Shown here: positions 1 to 11,025 of the stretch, one piece after another
Position numbering within the stretch: the first letter of the stretch is position 1
Layout: every line of letters starts with the position of its first letter
Assembly: GCA_032622095.1 (NCBI GenBank)
Contig: CP136063.1
Coordinates: 26,788,987-26,852,986 of the forward strand
DNA: 64,000 bases
Source: Siphonodentalium dalli
Taxonomy: Eukaryota; Mollusca; Scaphopoda; Gadilida; Siphonodentaliidae
Reading direction: 5' to 3'
Position numbers and translations under genes: made by a program
Notes under the pieces: generated by a model
The model's database searches: none
What the model was told of the DNA's origin: nothing
The model's input: the letters and a program-made list of their open reading frames with translations, nothing else

Positions 1-2867
1 CATGCTTGCGTTTATATATCTGCAGAATGAGTTTCAATGATATTATTGAGGTGTTTTAATTAACACAGTCTGAAAATGAAGAGCCAAGACGATAACGTCT
101 CAGAAGATTTTTTGTTGTGTTTTGGTTCTGTTTGGATATTTTCCTGTCATTTCCAAAGAAATTTCTTTCCATGCATCATTTTCCGGCGCTGATGAATGGT
201 GCCGGTTTCTTTGTTCCTTAATATTTTGATTCATCTCTCCACAATGTCCAAAACAGTGTTACGCTCATCGGCAGTTGGAGGGGGGGGGGGGGGGGGGTCT
301 GGAAAACAATTGCACATATAGGGCACAAAAAGTTGTTTTCCGATCCCGAGGGACCCACCACCCCATTTGTGCAAATTTGTTCCTCCAAATGTTAGGGACC
401 CACCCCCTTTCTCATGTTTTTATAAACATATCAGAGGTTTTTAGCCGTTCTTCAATAACTGTGTTAACTGCCTTTCAATCCCATTCCACTATCCTTTTTT
501 GGTGCAAACTGTGTAAAAGTAAGACTCAAGCAATAACATCCTTAATCGGTAAAGCACAGGTCAGAAAAAAAGGAAAAATAATCTGTATTCCCAGGTGTTT
601 TCTGGTGTTTCAAGCATCTAACAACAATAATAAAGCATTGTGTAGGTACACTGTATGTCACAAATTGCCCTAGACCGTATTAAAGCCTTAATATATCGAG
701 CGTGTTTAGTCTGACAGAGAACACTGGCCAGTGTAAATAGTGGTAAACAGGTCAGGGGTTCTACAATTATTTATGCATGATCAACGAACTCTTTAGTCTT
801 ATCCACCGGGGTGGGTGAGGAGGGGAATTGTTTTGGTTAGGTATACACATAGATATATGGTTATTATACCCCCGATATTAGTCGGCGGGTATATAGTTGA
901 CGTCTCGAGCCGTCCGTGCGTACAAACATTTTGCATCATAACTCAAGAGTCTGTGGTCATATTTTGATGCTCTATGACATGTGACAGACCAGAAATGGGG
1001 AACGAATATGCATAATATCACGGATTGTGAGCACCAATGCATACCAGAGTTATCCATGGGCCCTGTTTATGAAATTCAGTCCGTACAAAGTTTTTGCAAT
1101 ATAAGTTGAAGTGTCGATTGTCGAATTTTGAAGTGGTTTGGTATGGTGATAGACCTGAATGATAGGGGAAGGGTGTATGCAGATATTACTGCATATCAAA
1201 TGTTTCGCCTGTCGATGCATACCAGAGCTACCAACCTGGTTCCATCCATAAACACATTTTGCATTATTATAACTCAACCACGTGTATGTATATATGTGCA
1301 CTAGAGTCTGCAGTATAGTCTCAGTCAGATGCTAGTCTTGATTTTAGTTTGAACTTTGAAGACATTGAAGAATGTCATTTCTCAATGCATCTGAATGCAT
1401 CACATTATTTCAGTTCATCTATTTGTAAGCGATAACAGTATACAATTAGTATTTTAGTTTAGTCTTGTTGAGTAGTATTTAAGCTTCAAGATGAAGTTCG
1501 TAAATTCAAGGAGAATAGCGTCACCTTCAATTGGGATTGTCTGAACAGTAAACAGTAATGGTCATTCATCATAACCAATTCAGTTTTATTTGGACAAGTG
1601 TTGCAAATTAACATTATTTGCAATCATTCAAGATGAGAAATAACCAGAAGGAGTGAATTTGATTGCATGCCAGAACGAGACAGTATTTCAGACATTAGAA
1701 ATTTATGAGATACCCTTTTCAATTTCGTGTTATGCAACAATCGGGTTAACTATATCTAGTCATCATTGAGTATTCACCATGCAGTATTCGTGATACAGTT
1801 TTTTTTATTTTATTACTTTTATTCGGGTAATACAACTGGGTAATATATATTTTGTTTTTCACTCAATTACGGTTTTCCACTGTGAAGTGGAACGGGATCC
1901 TGTGAAATCCAGAATGTTGCTAAATCTGTTGAATGTTGAAAAAAACCCATTTTGGAAACAAACTACAAGGACGATTGTTTCGGCCTCTGGACCACCCACC
2001 CACCCCAGCCATATATACGGATTTTTTTGTAGACCCCCCCCCCATCCATGTCGTCGGTGGTATATTTTGCCCCCACGTCCTTTTCCTTGGTTGCTCATTG
2101 TTGAAATGAACCAAACGTGTACTGTTACACGCAGCATGTTTATGTTACCGGTGGTCAATCTATGATTGACGCCAATCACATTGATTGTATAATCCTATAC
2201 CGCGCGGCGATGTCTTCCCATCGATATGTCCACCGATTGCTTCGCACTGAGCGTCGCCTTGTAAAACTACCTGGACTATATTATAAACCCAGCCGGTGAA
2301 TAGCACCCCAGGTGCGCCACCAGAAATGCACTGTTGTCCACCAAATGTGTAATTCTACCAACTTTGAGTGTCTTACACGTAATTCGGAGTTGATGTTTGT
2401 TAGCTTTCTTATTTTTAGACCCAAGAAGTCACCATTCTAGTACAAGCTGGTAAATATTCGGGGACAGGTTAGAATGTCCGGTAATTAAATCCCTTTATAA
2501 GGTGACGAGATATACCCCATATAACTCTTATTATAGAAAGAAAATAATGCGCAGTGTCATATTTTATTATCACCGCCCTTAGTTTCGTTTGATTTTCAAG
2601 TTTAATACGCTAGTGTTTTTTATTTGCACGTGTTGCCGAAACATTCAGTCAGGATTTCAACAAAATTCTTAAACGCTATGCCCAGGAATTGCGTACAAAA
2701 CAATATCCTGATGACATACGGAAAAGTTGGAATTGTTATGCGTATAGTACAGTCGGGATTGATAAGACCAAGTGAACAGAAGCAAAATTCATGCGCAATG
2801 TCTGGTTATACACGATGAGTACATGAACACACACAATTGCCAGTTTACCTAACTACAGCACACTGAC
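1..2867. other. Anonymous DNA left of the lectin exon
   Basis: I see no supportable exon here on either strand. It holds an 18-base G run (280-297), a C run near 2034-2043, and two diverged copies of a roughly 250-bp segment around 870-1070 and 1075-1290. The copies share words such as GATGCATACCAGAG and CCGT.CAAA. The cytosine/purine-rich stretch near 1980-2050 resembles the ends of the hAT-like MITE at 34.3-34.9 kb. Confidence 0.5.
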
Positions 2868-3068
2868 CTTTGTCGTGCCCACGCGCAGTCAGTAAAGCTG
2901 CCATATCATCCAACATCGCCTGACTCTCGACCGTGATGAGATGTGTCCCGTCGTCCTCGCAGCATTTCCGTGCATCGTCCCCAATTAGAGGACTATCTCC
3001 GAACCTCAGCAGGTAATCCTTGCCGTCGAATGTTATCAGTTCGTACCCAGAAGAACTGGCGCAGATCG
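2868..3068 (-). CDS. C-type lectin-like domain, N-terminal half (exon)
   Basis: On the minus strand, CATTCTCAAG|CG gives an acceptor at 3068 and GACAAAG|GTCAGTG a donor at 2868. The exon is 201 bp, 67 codons, phase 1 at both ends. The peptide has the start of a C-type lectin domain: a first Cys followed by GYEL, then DARKCCEDDG, THLITVESQ and a helix MLDDMAALL. This matches the family pattern of alpha-helix 1, DA..C...G..L..., and helix 2. The second half of the fold (WIGL, the calcium-binding and WND regions and the closing cysteines) is not here and must lie on exons left of base 1. I found no convincing one on the minus strand of 1-2867. The Cys-Cys pair in helix 1 is unusual. Sugar specificity cannot be read from this half. 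Confidence 0.65.
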
Positions 3069-5469
3069 CTTGAGAATGCAAAAGAAAAATCTAAGCCAGT
3101 TATGTTGCCCGCAATTCAGGTCATTAGTTTATTGTCGAGTGTATGTGGGCTTATAAATGCTCAAAAAACTTCAAACGAACATTCGTCTGGGATCAACACA
3201 TGTCGAACGATCAAGATGGGAAAAAATTGATGAGGAATCATTGTAGCTGTTAAAGATAACCAATGTCTGGGTAACCAAATTAAATATGCATTTGGTGAAA
3301 ATGTGTCACATCAGCTTCGCGATAATTTGTCATATATCAACGTCGTGAGCACTGAAACACGACCAACAACTAATACGTTGCAGTGAATCGCTGACATATG
3401 CAATGACTGTTGTCGTCTGGAACTGTCGAATGTTTGGTATTTAAAACACTACACGGTGACTGTCAGGAACCAGGAACTGAAAAAAACAATATTGGGGCCT
3501 TGTTTTTATTTATGTCCCGATAGAGGGTGTCACCCTCCCCTCAGTGGTACACGGGATTCGGATGCTGTCCATGTGAATTCATATGCCAAAATGTAACCGG
3601 TATTCACGAATCAACTAAAATGCGATGACACAAATTTTACAATTCCACAAACTTCAATTATTTTCAAGCCCACTTGGTATATTTATATGTTTAATTTATG
3701 GATATGACTTAGGCAGATATTATATTAGTGTGAACTTACGAAGTCTTGCATTCCATAGTTATCATCCGCTACACATGACTCACCCCTTTTTGCTAACTGA
3801 GATTCATCATACAGGGGACAGGCGGTGATAGCCTACTATATATTATCTGGGTAACAAAAACAATAGGAGTTTCTATACATGCATGGGCTGTATAATATAA
3901 CTATCTCTTAGTGCAGGGAATATGAAAGAGTCTTTCAGGTTTGAACTTAACTCTGTCGCTGGGTCGCCTGGTCCGTTATAAAGTGTCGCAGTGTTGACAT
4001 GGACATATTTCCAATGACAGCCTGCACGAAACTGAAAGGTACTCAATCCGATCAGACGCTCTTAAATTACTACTTCTTTGGTTTCAGTGGTAAACAATAG
4101 TTGATTCGAGTCGAGGAACCTACCCATTAAAGCTCAGAGTGATCAGATATCGATTTTTGAAATTTGTTATTTCAATTGCTTGTATGCTAGAAACACGTGT
4201 TCAAACGGACGGTCTTGCAGATCAAAATGATTAACTCTAAAATCAAGTGGTTATTATTGTTTTCGCAATATGATACGTATAGACCCAACGAGAACAGGTT
4301 ATCTATCACAGCTAATTCTATCCTGGATTTCTTATGCCCTAATTTTAGTTACTATCGACATTCACTAAAGTGGGTCGCTTATATTTCGTTGATCAGACAA
4401 TGTCTGTAATATCGCACAAAAGGGATATATGTTAGCTAGAAACTAATCGGAGAAAGGCAGCTCGATTTATCACAGGTGATAATGAAAGATATAGTAGTGT
4501 ATGCAGTATGGCAATCTCTCTGAAGACTACTTCTCATACGGCAGCGCCAAAAGTTTTATCTACTCTGACTTCTGTACAATATTCATAGCCATACCACATA
4601 TACAATTAGATTTATATTCGATTAGAATCGCTGAGAATCGAAACAGGGATACAGGAATAGTCGAGGAGACATAGACTCCTATAAATACCCATTCCTCCTC
4701 CGAACAAGGGGACTGGGACTTACTATCCACTAGTGCAATTCAGTTACTTTCTTTGCAACAGTTCACCCGGGATTTGAAGTTTGACTGTCCCTTTTGACAT
4801 GCCACTATCTCTCCTTGAAATAATACTTTAATTTTGTCAATTTACATGAAAGTGTTACGGGTTCGATGCGATAGATTGTTGATGAGTGGGCAGTATCAAT
4901 TAACCACCAGCTTGAAATGAGAAACTGAGAACATTACTGTACACAATCGTTGAAGTGGAGCACTCCCATGTTCCTTTGTATAGTATGCTAATGCAACCGA
5001 GTATAATATTTTGTTTGTTTGTGGAAAAGACGCAATTGCTGAATCAGTGATAAGACATCAGAAACAATATCGTCCATCGACAGTCACTGATGTCCTCTAT
5101 CTCCAACAACGCCGATGAATCTGTTTGTTCGTGACCTTTCACGGCTGAATTTATGTGTTTTCTGCGCTGTGGTCATACACTGTCGTGTATATCAACAACT
5201 GAACTCCCTTAAGCATTTTTTTTTTCAAAATATCCGTTGATTGCAAATTCATATAATATTTTGTGTTTTGAAGTTTAAGTGTTCTTCTTAACGAATTACG
5301 CATTGAACATCATGCCAACAACAAACAGCAGTGAGTTAAAATGACGTATTGTCAACTCCAAGCTAAACAATTTAGGCAAAACATAATTGGTAATATCAAA
5401 TGTGGTTATAAATATTAAAACATAATGTAATAAGTAACAACAAAAAAGATACGATTGTCAGTTGCATAC
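3069..5469. other. Probable intron of the lectin gene
   Basis: AT-rich non-coding DNA. Its only recognisable content is one arm of the TTAA MITE family at 4037-4165. Confidence 0.4.
4037..4165 (+). repeat. Truncated copy of the TTAA-flanked foldback MITE (one arm)
   Basis: It begins AGGTACTCAATCCGATCA like the full copies at 37624 and 60157, and follows them for about 125 bp through GATTCGAGTC and AGCTCAGAGTGATCAGATAT. It then stops being similar. There is no TTAA before it and no opposite arm, so it is a broken relic. Confidence 0.7.
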
Positions 5470-5583
5470 TTGCGGTGGTGTGGGGAACTGTGGTCGTTGA
5501 AGTGGTGTGGGGAACTGTGGTCGTAGAAGTGGTTGAAGTAGTTGTTGTCTCTGTTGTCTGTCCTTGAAACTCATTTCGTGGTT
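5470..5583 (-). CDS. Threonine-rich mucin-like linker exon
   Basis: On the minus strand an acceptor (TTTTGTATTCAG|AA) at 5583 and a donor (GCAA|GTATGC) after 5470 enclose 114 bp, exactly 38 codons, phase 1 at both ends. The peptide starts EPRNEFQGQTTETTTT and then repeats a nine-residue block, TTTVPHTTS then TTTVPHTTA, which is nearly all Thr, Ser and Pro. Such segments are normally O-glycosylated stalks that space domains apart. The nine-codon repeat is also a 27-bp DNA repeat, so the linker probably grows by replication slippage. The exon lies between the PAN exon at 14.7 kb and the lectin exon at 3.0 kb, in the same orientation and phase. It could be an alternatively used spacer, or a chance ORF with lucky splice sites. 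The matching phases argue for a real exon. Confidence 0.5.
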
Positions 5584-5754
5584 CTGAATACAAAATATAT
5601 CGTTACACGCAATGGTTCATATATACCCGGCATGATTACGAGCATGCTGTTAGGCCGGGAAATACGTTAGATGTCATATATATTTATTTAACAAGTTGAT
5701 GATATGCACTATTACCCCCTCCCCAAACTAAAATCCGGTAGAATACAAAATATT

Positions 5755-8530
5755 TTACTGTCCATCTGTGTCCCTGGTGTCCCCAGAAATGGTGCCTCAG
5801 TCCCAGAGCTTTAGTCAATTTTATTAAAGGGACATTCCATGCACAGATATATACCATTTCATGGCCATAAATAGAGAATTAGGGGTTACTGGGGGCTTAG
5901 AGGTTATTTCCGCTTAAGCGCAAATATATAAAAAAAATGTGGAAAGGGCTTTCCATACAGTTGAGGCCTATTTGTGAAGGCAAGAGTTTTTTTTTAATAT
6001 TGATGAGCTGTGGTAGTTACATGTATTTACTGCTTTCAGGGACAAACACAACATTTGAAGAAATTGGAAACATGAAATGAATTGAACTGTCTGCCAAATG
6101 ATTTAAATTGTTGACTGAAATCTCCATTCAATAAAAGGTGCCTGAGTCACCGCCATCAGATATAAAATTATAGTTTTAGAAACACTGAAGGGAAATCACA
6201 TGTCCACTTGGTTCACAATTCACTCAATATTACCAATGAGAGGGTAATTGTCAGAAGAAATCATGTCTCTGGTGATAAAGTTTACCAAATAGCAACACAG
6301 ATGACAGATGAGGTCCATAATTGTTTTGTGATGGCAATGGTGCTTTAATATTGGTGATTATTTTCAGGGATAAACATAACAGTTGAAAAATCTGGAGACA
6401 ATTAATGCATTCAATGGGCATATAAATTATTTGAGTTGTTAGTTGAACTGTCCCTCTACTGAAAATTGCCAGCGTGCGTATACTCACATCCAAGTAAACT
6501 GAAATATATGGAAACTATATCGCTTTCAGATGTTACCGCTTTCAGATGTTACCTAACGCTCATAATTCCCCAACTAATTACATGCCCAACAATCCCATGG
6601 ACAGCCACTCACCCAACGTCATAAATCAACCCAGCACACCTCACCTCAACCAACATATTCTTCCCACACTATTCCGTCGACTTCACCACCCCTCAACCAG
6701 CTCAACCTCACCGTCTAGACATACCGCCACCTACAAATCCAGGTCTGCCTCATAACTCATCGACATCAGCTATATTACCACCTCAACGAGTTCAACATAA
6801 TTACTCGGCCATCCCACAACCAACCGGTCGCCCTCAACTGCCACGTTCACCCGGTCGGCACAACCGAAACCTGTTCAGCAGCCCCCGAAACCCGCCCAAA
6901 AATCTTCTCGATAGCCACTCACTATATCAAATTAGTCGAAACGTCGCCATCAACACTTCATCAAATCTGACCCTCAATGATGTGTGTGTGAATATCACGA
7001 ATGGTAACTCTGATATGCGATGTCAGGTGCAACGCTGGAACGGACTGGTGTATAGATGGTAAGAGGTAGGTTTTTCTCACCTTCTATATAAACAGTTACA
7101 GCTTTCAGATATCAAATTATGGATGATGTGAATTATTAAATTTTAGTAATTTATTTTGTTTTAGACACATCAATGGAGAAAAGCAAGTCAATAAATGATT
7201 AGTAAATTCATTCAATATTACCATAATATGAGCAATTCTATGAAAAAGCATGTCCAACCTGTGAGGGGCAAATGTGTATTTAATATACATGTAGATGAGG
7301 TGGTAATTACATGTACATGTACACTGTATTGACTATCTGCAGGAACTAACACAACATTTGAGGAAATTGTAGAAATGCAATGCATTCAATGTGCATAGAT
7401 ATTATTTAAAGTGTTGGCTGAATTGTATCTCTAATAAAAAGTTCTACAGCTTCCAGGTGTCCAATTATAGAATTAATTTACCGGTATAAATGCTGTTAAA
7501 TATTAAAGTTGAATAATAATTCTTTCAATATATATGTATATCCACCCGTAATGGACAATTCTAAGAACAAAGCATGTTTCTGATTATAAAATATACCAAA
7601 ACAACATTCATGAATACAGGTTACCCCCACTCCATTGAACAAGACTAATCTCATATGTCTGGAAATATCTTTTGCACCCCCCCCCCTTTGGGATGGAAAT
7701 TTCCAGCTGGTATGTCAAACTCTCCAATTGTTGAACATTTCAAACCTGACAGCTCCCCTAAATTTGAAAATTTCCTAGTGACAGTCATTTCAGACCAAAA
7801 TTTCTACCAAAAGTAGAAAAAATATGCTACTATTGGTCTAAGCTTTATGGGAGGCCCTTTTCACATTTATAATATATTTCGCTTTTTAAAAGTGAAAATC
7901 AATTTCACTTAAGCTCAAATCATTTACGCTTAAGCAAAAATCATTTGCGCTTAAGTGCAAATACCGGTATGTGTCTATCAATTTATTTGCGCTTAAAGTG
8001 CCTTAACTGCAAATCATTTACGCTTAAGCACAAATAACTAACACTCCCTTACTTACATCTGATTGTGAATGATTGAGTCCATCTCATACATGTACATGTA
8101 GTACCAGTATATTATCATGGACCCATAGTAGTAACCTCATACAGACTCGAAAGTTGAAGAAAAAACATATTTCCATATGCATATCAGCATCTGTCCCTGT
8201 TGTTCCAAGAATTGGTGCTTCACTCTCAGATCTCTAGTATAAGTTATGAAAGGGACATCTCATGCACATATATATACCATTTCCATGGCCATAAATAGGG
8301 AATTAGGAGTTACTGGAGGGGGTTTGCTTCCTCATATGGTGTACTTATTGACTTAAAATAGGGAAAAAAACCTGTTTTCATATTTTCAGCATCACTGTCC
8401 CCAATAATTTGTGTCTCTATCCAAGAGATCTAGTATATTTTATAAAAGAGACATATCCTCTCAGATCTATAGCATTTCTATGGTCAAAAAAGGTACCTGG
8501 GGGATTGCTTCCCTCATATGGTGGACCTAT
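5755..8530. repeat. Degenerate dispersed repeats in the lectin intron
   Basis: Two old families alternate here. One unit of about 150 bp, with CATTTC.ATGGCCATAAATAG.GAATTAG, occurs near 5755-5900, 8180-8330 and 8385-8530. The other, with ACACAACATTTGA.GAAATTG and ATTCAATGGGCATA-like words, occurs near 6000-6180, 6300-6480 and 7290-7470. Copies are roughly 70-80% similar by eye. No coding content is visible. Confidence 0.55.
6625..7058 (+). other. Pro/Ser/Asn-rich open frame, possible exon
   Basis: One frame stays open for 145 codons from 6625 to a TAA at 7060-7062 and has no useful ATG. The DNA is pyrimidine-rich on this strand and much richer in C than its surroundings. The peptide is low complexity (PPPTNPGLPHNSSTS, PQPTGRPQLP) and then becomes more normal with two cysteines (NDVCVNITNG, MRCQVQRWNG). 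A fair donor, AGATG|GTAAGAG, falls just before the stop, and CAACCCAG|C near 6633 could be an acceptor. It is on the strand opposite to the lectin exons. It may be an exon of an unknown gene or a compositional accident. I do not recognise it. Confidence 0.25.
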
Positions 8531-8721
8531 ATAGACTTTAGTGATGTGTTTAGGCCTGTGCCATTTAAAATGAATTTAGGGGGGGGTCAATGTATATTAA
8601 TTTTTATTTGCGCTTAAGCGCAAATGATTTATGATCGAGCGCAATTTTTTGTGTTAAGCGCAAATAATAGAGGTTATTAAGCGTAAATAAATAATAAATG
8701 TGAAAAGGGCCTCCCATAAAG
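7843..8721. mobile_element. Non-autonomous TIR element with GCGCTTAAGCGC palindromes
   Basis: The ends are inverted copies: CTTTATGGGAGGCCCTTTTC starts at 7843 and its complement ends at 8721, with 27 identical terminal bases. Just inside both ends lie clusters of the self-complementary word GCGCTTAAGCGC and near variants (about 7909, 7931, 7949, 7988, 8020; then 8610, 8650, 8678). A partial relative of the right end is at 5905-5965. No target duplication is obvious and there is no ORF. Confidence 0.6.
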
Positions 8722-8834
8722 ATATTCCACCAATTACATGTACTTGGAAAAGCAAACAATGAGAACAATTTCAACCTATACATGTGCGGTATATCAGGAA
8801 AGTAGAAATATATAAATTCTACATATATATATAA

Positions 8835-9760
8835 CTAGAAGGTGACCCGACTTCGTCCGGGCTTTGACCATGAATTGACCATTTTGAAGGTCAAGGTCAG
8901 GTGGGGTAACGATCTGACTCGTCCAAAACACTGCCCGGACAAAAGTACCCGACAAAAGTACCCGTCGAAATCCATCCTGTTTTACCCGATTTGACCTAGA
9001 ATTGATCATTTTGAAGGTCACGGTCAGGTCGTGGTCACGACTCGACCCTTCCAATACACTCAGTGGACAAAAGTAACCCTACGTATCAAATTTCGTCGAA
9101 ATCCCATCAAAATTCTTGATTTGACCTTGAATTGACCCAATTTCAAGGTCAAGGTCACGTCGCATGGCAAATGAATAGGCTTATGAGACTCTCCATACGA
9201 AAGTACCCCCACATACCAAATTTCATCAAAATCCCGTGATCCGTTTTGAAGGTCAAGGTCAAGTGAGGTCACGATTTGACCAGTCAAAAACACTGCCCGG
9301 ACAAAAGTACCCGACAAACGTGCCCGTCGAAATCCATCCGGTTTTACCCGATTTGACCTTCAATTGATCATTTTGAAGGTCGAGGTTAGGTCAACCCTAT
9401 GTATCAACTTTCGTGGAAATTCCATCAAAATTCGCGATTTGACCTTGAATTGGCCCGATTTCAAGGTCAAGGTCACACGGGCAAATGAATATGCTTATGA
9501 GACTCCCCATACGAAAGTACCCCCACATACCAAGTTTCATCAAAATCCCGTGATATTCGGGCGTTTAACCTTGAAATGACCCGATTTCAAGGTCACGTCG
9601 CACGGGCAAATTAATAGGCCTATGTCACTCCCCGGCCGAAAATACCCCCACGTACCAAGTTTCATGGAAATCGGCTCAGCCGTTTTCAAGTCCATTGGAA
9701 ACAGACAGACACACACACACAGACACACACACAGACAGATCTTCCAAAATATATAATAGA
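8835..9760 (-). mobile_element. Helitron-like non-autonomous element 1
   Basis: Read on the minus strand it begins TCTATTATATATTTTGGAAG and ends with a GC-rich hairpin (CCCGGACGAAGTCGGG) followed 11 bases later by CTAG and then T. A TC start and a hairpin plus CTRR end inserted between A and T are the Helitron signature. No Rep-helicase is present. The interior is built of diverged direct repeats: blocks near 8881 and 9241 are 360 bp apart, and GAC.CTCCCCATACGAAAGTAC-type blocks recur near 9180, 9500 and 9630. A short GACA/CA microsatellite lies next to the 5' end. The (+)-strand ORFs in it are incidental. Confidence 0.6.
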
Positions 9761-9800
9761 TTAGCCGATGAGCCCGACGTTGCCCGGGCTATTCAAAAAC

Positions 9801-10130
9801 CAAATTTCAAGTCGATAGCTCTACCCGTTTCCGAGATCTGGTCTGCGCATGCGCGAAGCTGGCGTCGTACGGGCTCGGCGACCCGATATAATTCGTATCC
9901 GGGGCAAGATACATTCACATACCAAATTTCAAGTCGATAGCTCCACCCGTTTCCGAGATCTCGTTTGCGCATGCGCGAAGCTGGCGTCGCACGGGCTCGG
10001 CGACCCGATAAAATTCGTATTCGGGGCAAGATACATTCACATACCAAATTTCAAGTCGATAGCTCCACCCGTTTCCGAGATCTCGTCTGCGCATGCGCTG
10101 AACGGGCGTCGCACGGGCTTGCCAATACGA
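9801..10130 (+). repeat. 122-bp tandem repeat, about 2.7 copies
   Basis: CAAATTTCAAGTCGATAGCT begins at 9801, 9923 and 10045, a constant 122-bp step. Each unit carries TTTGCGCATGCGCGAAGC-like and GGGCTCGGCGACCCGATA-like palindromic words. Internal minisatellites of this kind are common in non-autonomous Helitrons. Confidence 0.85.
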
Positions 10131-10217
10131 CAACGACCACCGCCTGATCAAACTAAACACACTTACCAAGTTTTGTCCCGATCGGTCGAGAATCGTAGAT
10201 TTGTATTAATGACAAAC

Positions 10218-10983
10218 CACAGGAGCTTGGAATTTGGTCAAAACCCCTCTTTTAGTGGCAGAACCACCACCCGGGACCATAGGTCACGGAAGGAATGAAA
10301 CAAGAAATCGTTGCCACCCATTTTGAACTCAACTGTATTCCTATAAAAAATATATTTTCACTAAAAACTTTTGGTACCTCTTACACCTTAGATGCCAATC
10401 TACAACATTCCATAGGTATATTTTTCCAGTTCTTCGAAAACCTCACTTTATTTCGGTAAGGTATTGTAGATTCACCAACGAAGACAAATCTGCGTATTCT
10501 TCATCACCCGTTCTAGAATCGGAATGACAAACGACACAAAACCATTTTTCCGGAATAACAAAGTCGGAACGAAATAAAATCGAAACCTAAATTTAAAGCC
10601 CGCGAAATTCAAAAATATTTGAAAGTGCGTGCGGTTTTCGAACTTAGGCGCCAGAAAACTTAAATCAGTTTATGTTTGCGTCATACTATGCTCGTTTTTG
10701 AAGATCTAATCCTGATGTTTTGTGCATTTTCCTGAAAATTTCTGTATTTTTCTGTGTCCGCTGTTATCATCTCATGAAAATGACGACTACCCAAGAAGAT
10801 ATTCTTCATTTGACTGAATGGTAATTTGTACAAATATTTTATATATAATTTATTTCTATTTATGACACGACCACGTGGTATTGTTTTTTTCTTCTTGTTT
10901 TATGTTCGTTATGTACCGGTAGGCCTATATGTACTACTTGACTTTGTAATGCTACTGGTTGCAATTATTGGTCATAAGGGGAC

Positions 10984-11025
<42 letters not shown>

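Noticed and set aside
9849-10298. 149-codon plus ORF with repeated blocks as a protein
   Set aside because: It is the translation of the 122-bp minisatellite in a Helitron-like element. Similar repeats appear in other frames and on the other strand.
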